Part shown: positions 63,475-64,000 of the stretch, in pieces | How the letters are laid out: each line of letters begins with the position of its first letter | Numbering within the stretch: the stretch's first letter is position 1 | Source of the DNA: Mucilaginibacter sp. PAMB04168 | GTDB lineage: Bacteria > Bacteroidota > Bacteroidia > Sphingobacteriales > Sphingobacteriaceae | Direction: 5' to 3' | DNA length: 64,000 nt | Assembly (NCBI RefSeq): GCF_039634365.2 | Contig: NZ_CP155079.2 | Span: forward strand, 2,914,001-2,978,000 | Position numbers and translations under genes: made by a program | Notes under the pieces: model-generated | What the model saw: the letters and a program-made list of their open reading frames with translations, nothing else | The model's database searches: none | What the model was told of the DNA's origin: nothing

Positions 63475-64000
63475 TTATGGCCAAACACCTAAATTTTGGT
63501 ATGAAACTGCTATTTTATTGATAGCGCCAACAAAGGCAGCTACGCGTAATGTGCCTATACCGGGGTTATTTTTGAAAGTCTCTCGTATTTCGTGGTATGA
63601 ACGGATCATGGTATCCTCTAAACCAGAGTTAACCAGTTCCAGCTCAGACGCACCTTTAATAATGGTTGAACGTTGCAGCGGTGTTAACGAAACACCGGTA
63701 ATGCCCTCCACCATATTAACCAGGTTAAGGTTTGAGTTTTCTTCAAACCTACGGTTCATACGACCAAAAGATACGTGCGAAAGGTTTTTCAACCACTCAA
63801 AGTAAGATACGGTTACACCGCCGGCATTCGCATACATGTCCGGAACGATGATACCACCACCTTCATAAAAAATGGTTTCAGCCTCAGGCGTAGTTGGTCC
63901 GTTTGCACCTTCAACAATAATTTTTGCCTGTATGTTGCGAACGTTATCTGCAGTAATCTGATTTTCCAATGCAGCAGGCACCAGTATATCACAAGGCTGC
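63475..64000 (-). CDS. Glu/Leu/Phe/Val dehydrogenase, C-terminal part
   Basis: The frame is open to the right edge: codons before the apparent GTG at 63981 read QPCDIL, continuing into [14 protein letters not shown], the conserved [11 protein letters not shown] of glutamate dehydrogenases. Only the C-terminal ~175 residues are present: [40 protein letters not shown] and a helical tail. It interconverts glutamate and 2-oxoglutarate. The true start is outside the window. Confidence 0.93.
   Translation of the reverse strand, partial: QPCDILVPAALENQITADNVRNIQAKIIVEGANGPTTPEAETIFYEGGGIIVPDMYANAGGVTVSYFEWLKNLSHVSFGRMNRRFEENSNLNLVNMVEGITGVSLTPLQRSTIIKGASELELVNSGLEDTMIRSYHEIRETFKNNPGIGTLRVAAFVGAINKIAVSYQNLGVWP

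Overview
The window reads as a stretch of chromosome from a member of the Bacteroidota, most likely Sphingobacteriaceae (Mucilaginibacter/Pedobacter-like). The reasons are a SusC/SusD pair, a GH92 mannosidase, the order of the complete histidine operon, a CcsA/CcmF-type haem lyase, weak or absent Shine-Dalgarno sites, and promoter elements of the Bacteroidota type (TTTG or TTGA, about 18-19 nt, then TAnnTTTG). No rRNA, tRNA, CRISPR array, transposase or prophage was seen. Gene density is high and almost every gene looks intact; only the two genes at the window edges are cut.

Left part (1-12150): the end of a PQQ-type sugar dehydrogenase, a beta-propeller lipoprotein, a TPR protein preceded by a structured leader RNA, a three-gene ABC importer (lipoprotein, permease, ATPase) with a small unknown gene, a transaminase plus omega-amidase pair that fits methionine salvage, a large secreted GH92 mannosidase and a PPK2 kinase. 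Middle-left (12259-23177): a class A PBP, a large protease/propeller/barrel envelope protein, a fasciclin protein, an exported MsrB lacking its zinc cysteines, a GIY-YIG protein facing an S24-type repressor with visible operator repeats, a Spy-like protein and bioF-bioD.

Middle (23262-38547): a SusD/SusC pair with a 22-bp palindrome upstream, argS, two guanidino-group hydrolases (arginine deiminase-like and CtlX-like) that could take arginine to ornithine, and gltD/gltB. Next (38775-47033) come a GmhB-like phosphatase and the histidine operon hisG-D-C-B-H-A-F-IE. The operon is preceded by a promoter and a short His-rich leader peptide (five His codons in 18), the clearest regulatory find here.

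Right part (47125-64000): a WD40 protein, an NlpC/P60 peptidase, a ferredoxin divergent from a LuxC-like acyl-CoA reductase, an FtsE-like ATPase, grpE-dnaJ, a NatAB-like ABC exporter, and a Ppx/GppA phosphatase. A long minus-strand run then carries ccmE-ccmF, a PhyH dioxygenase, a DUF2520 protein, a 2Fe-2S ferredoxin, IscX, KdsC and Maf. The edge holds the C-terminal part of a glutamate dehydrogenase. CcmE carries CxxxY in place of the usual HxxxY haem-binding motif.

The best candidates for something not obvious are the his leader without a visible terminator, the structured RNA near 2.8 kb, the CxxxY CcmE, the recurring placement of the -7 promoter box 4-6 nt before start codons (possible leaderless mRNAs), and several long imperfect hairpins in intergenic gaps. 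All calls come from reading sequence and recalling families; no searches or folding programs were run.
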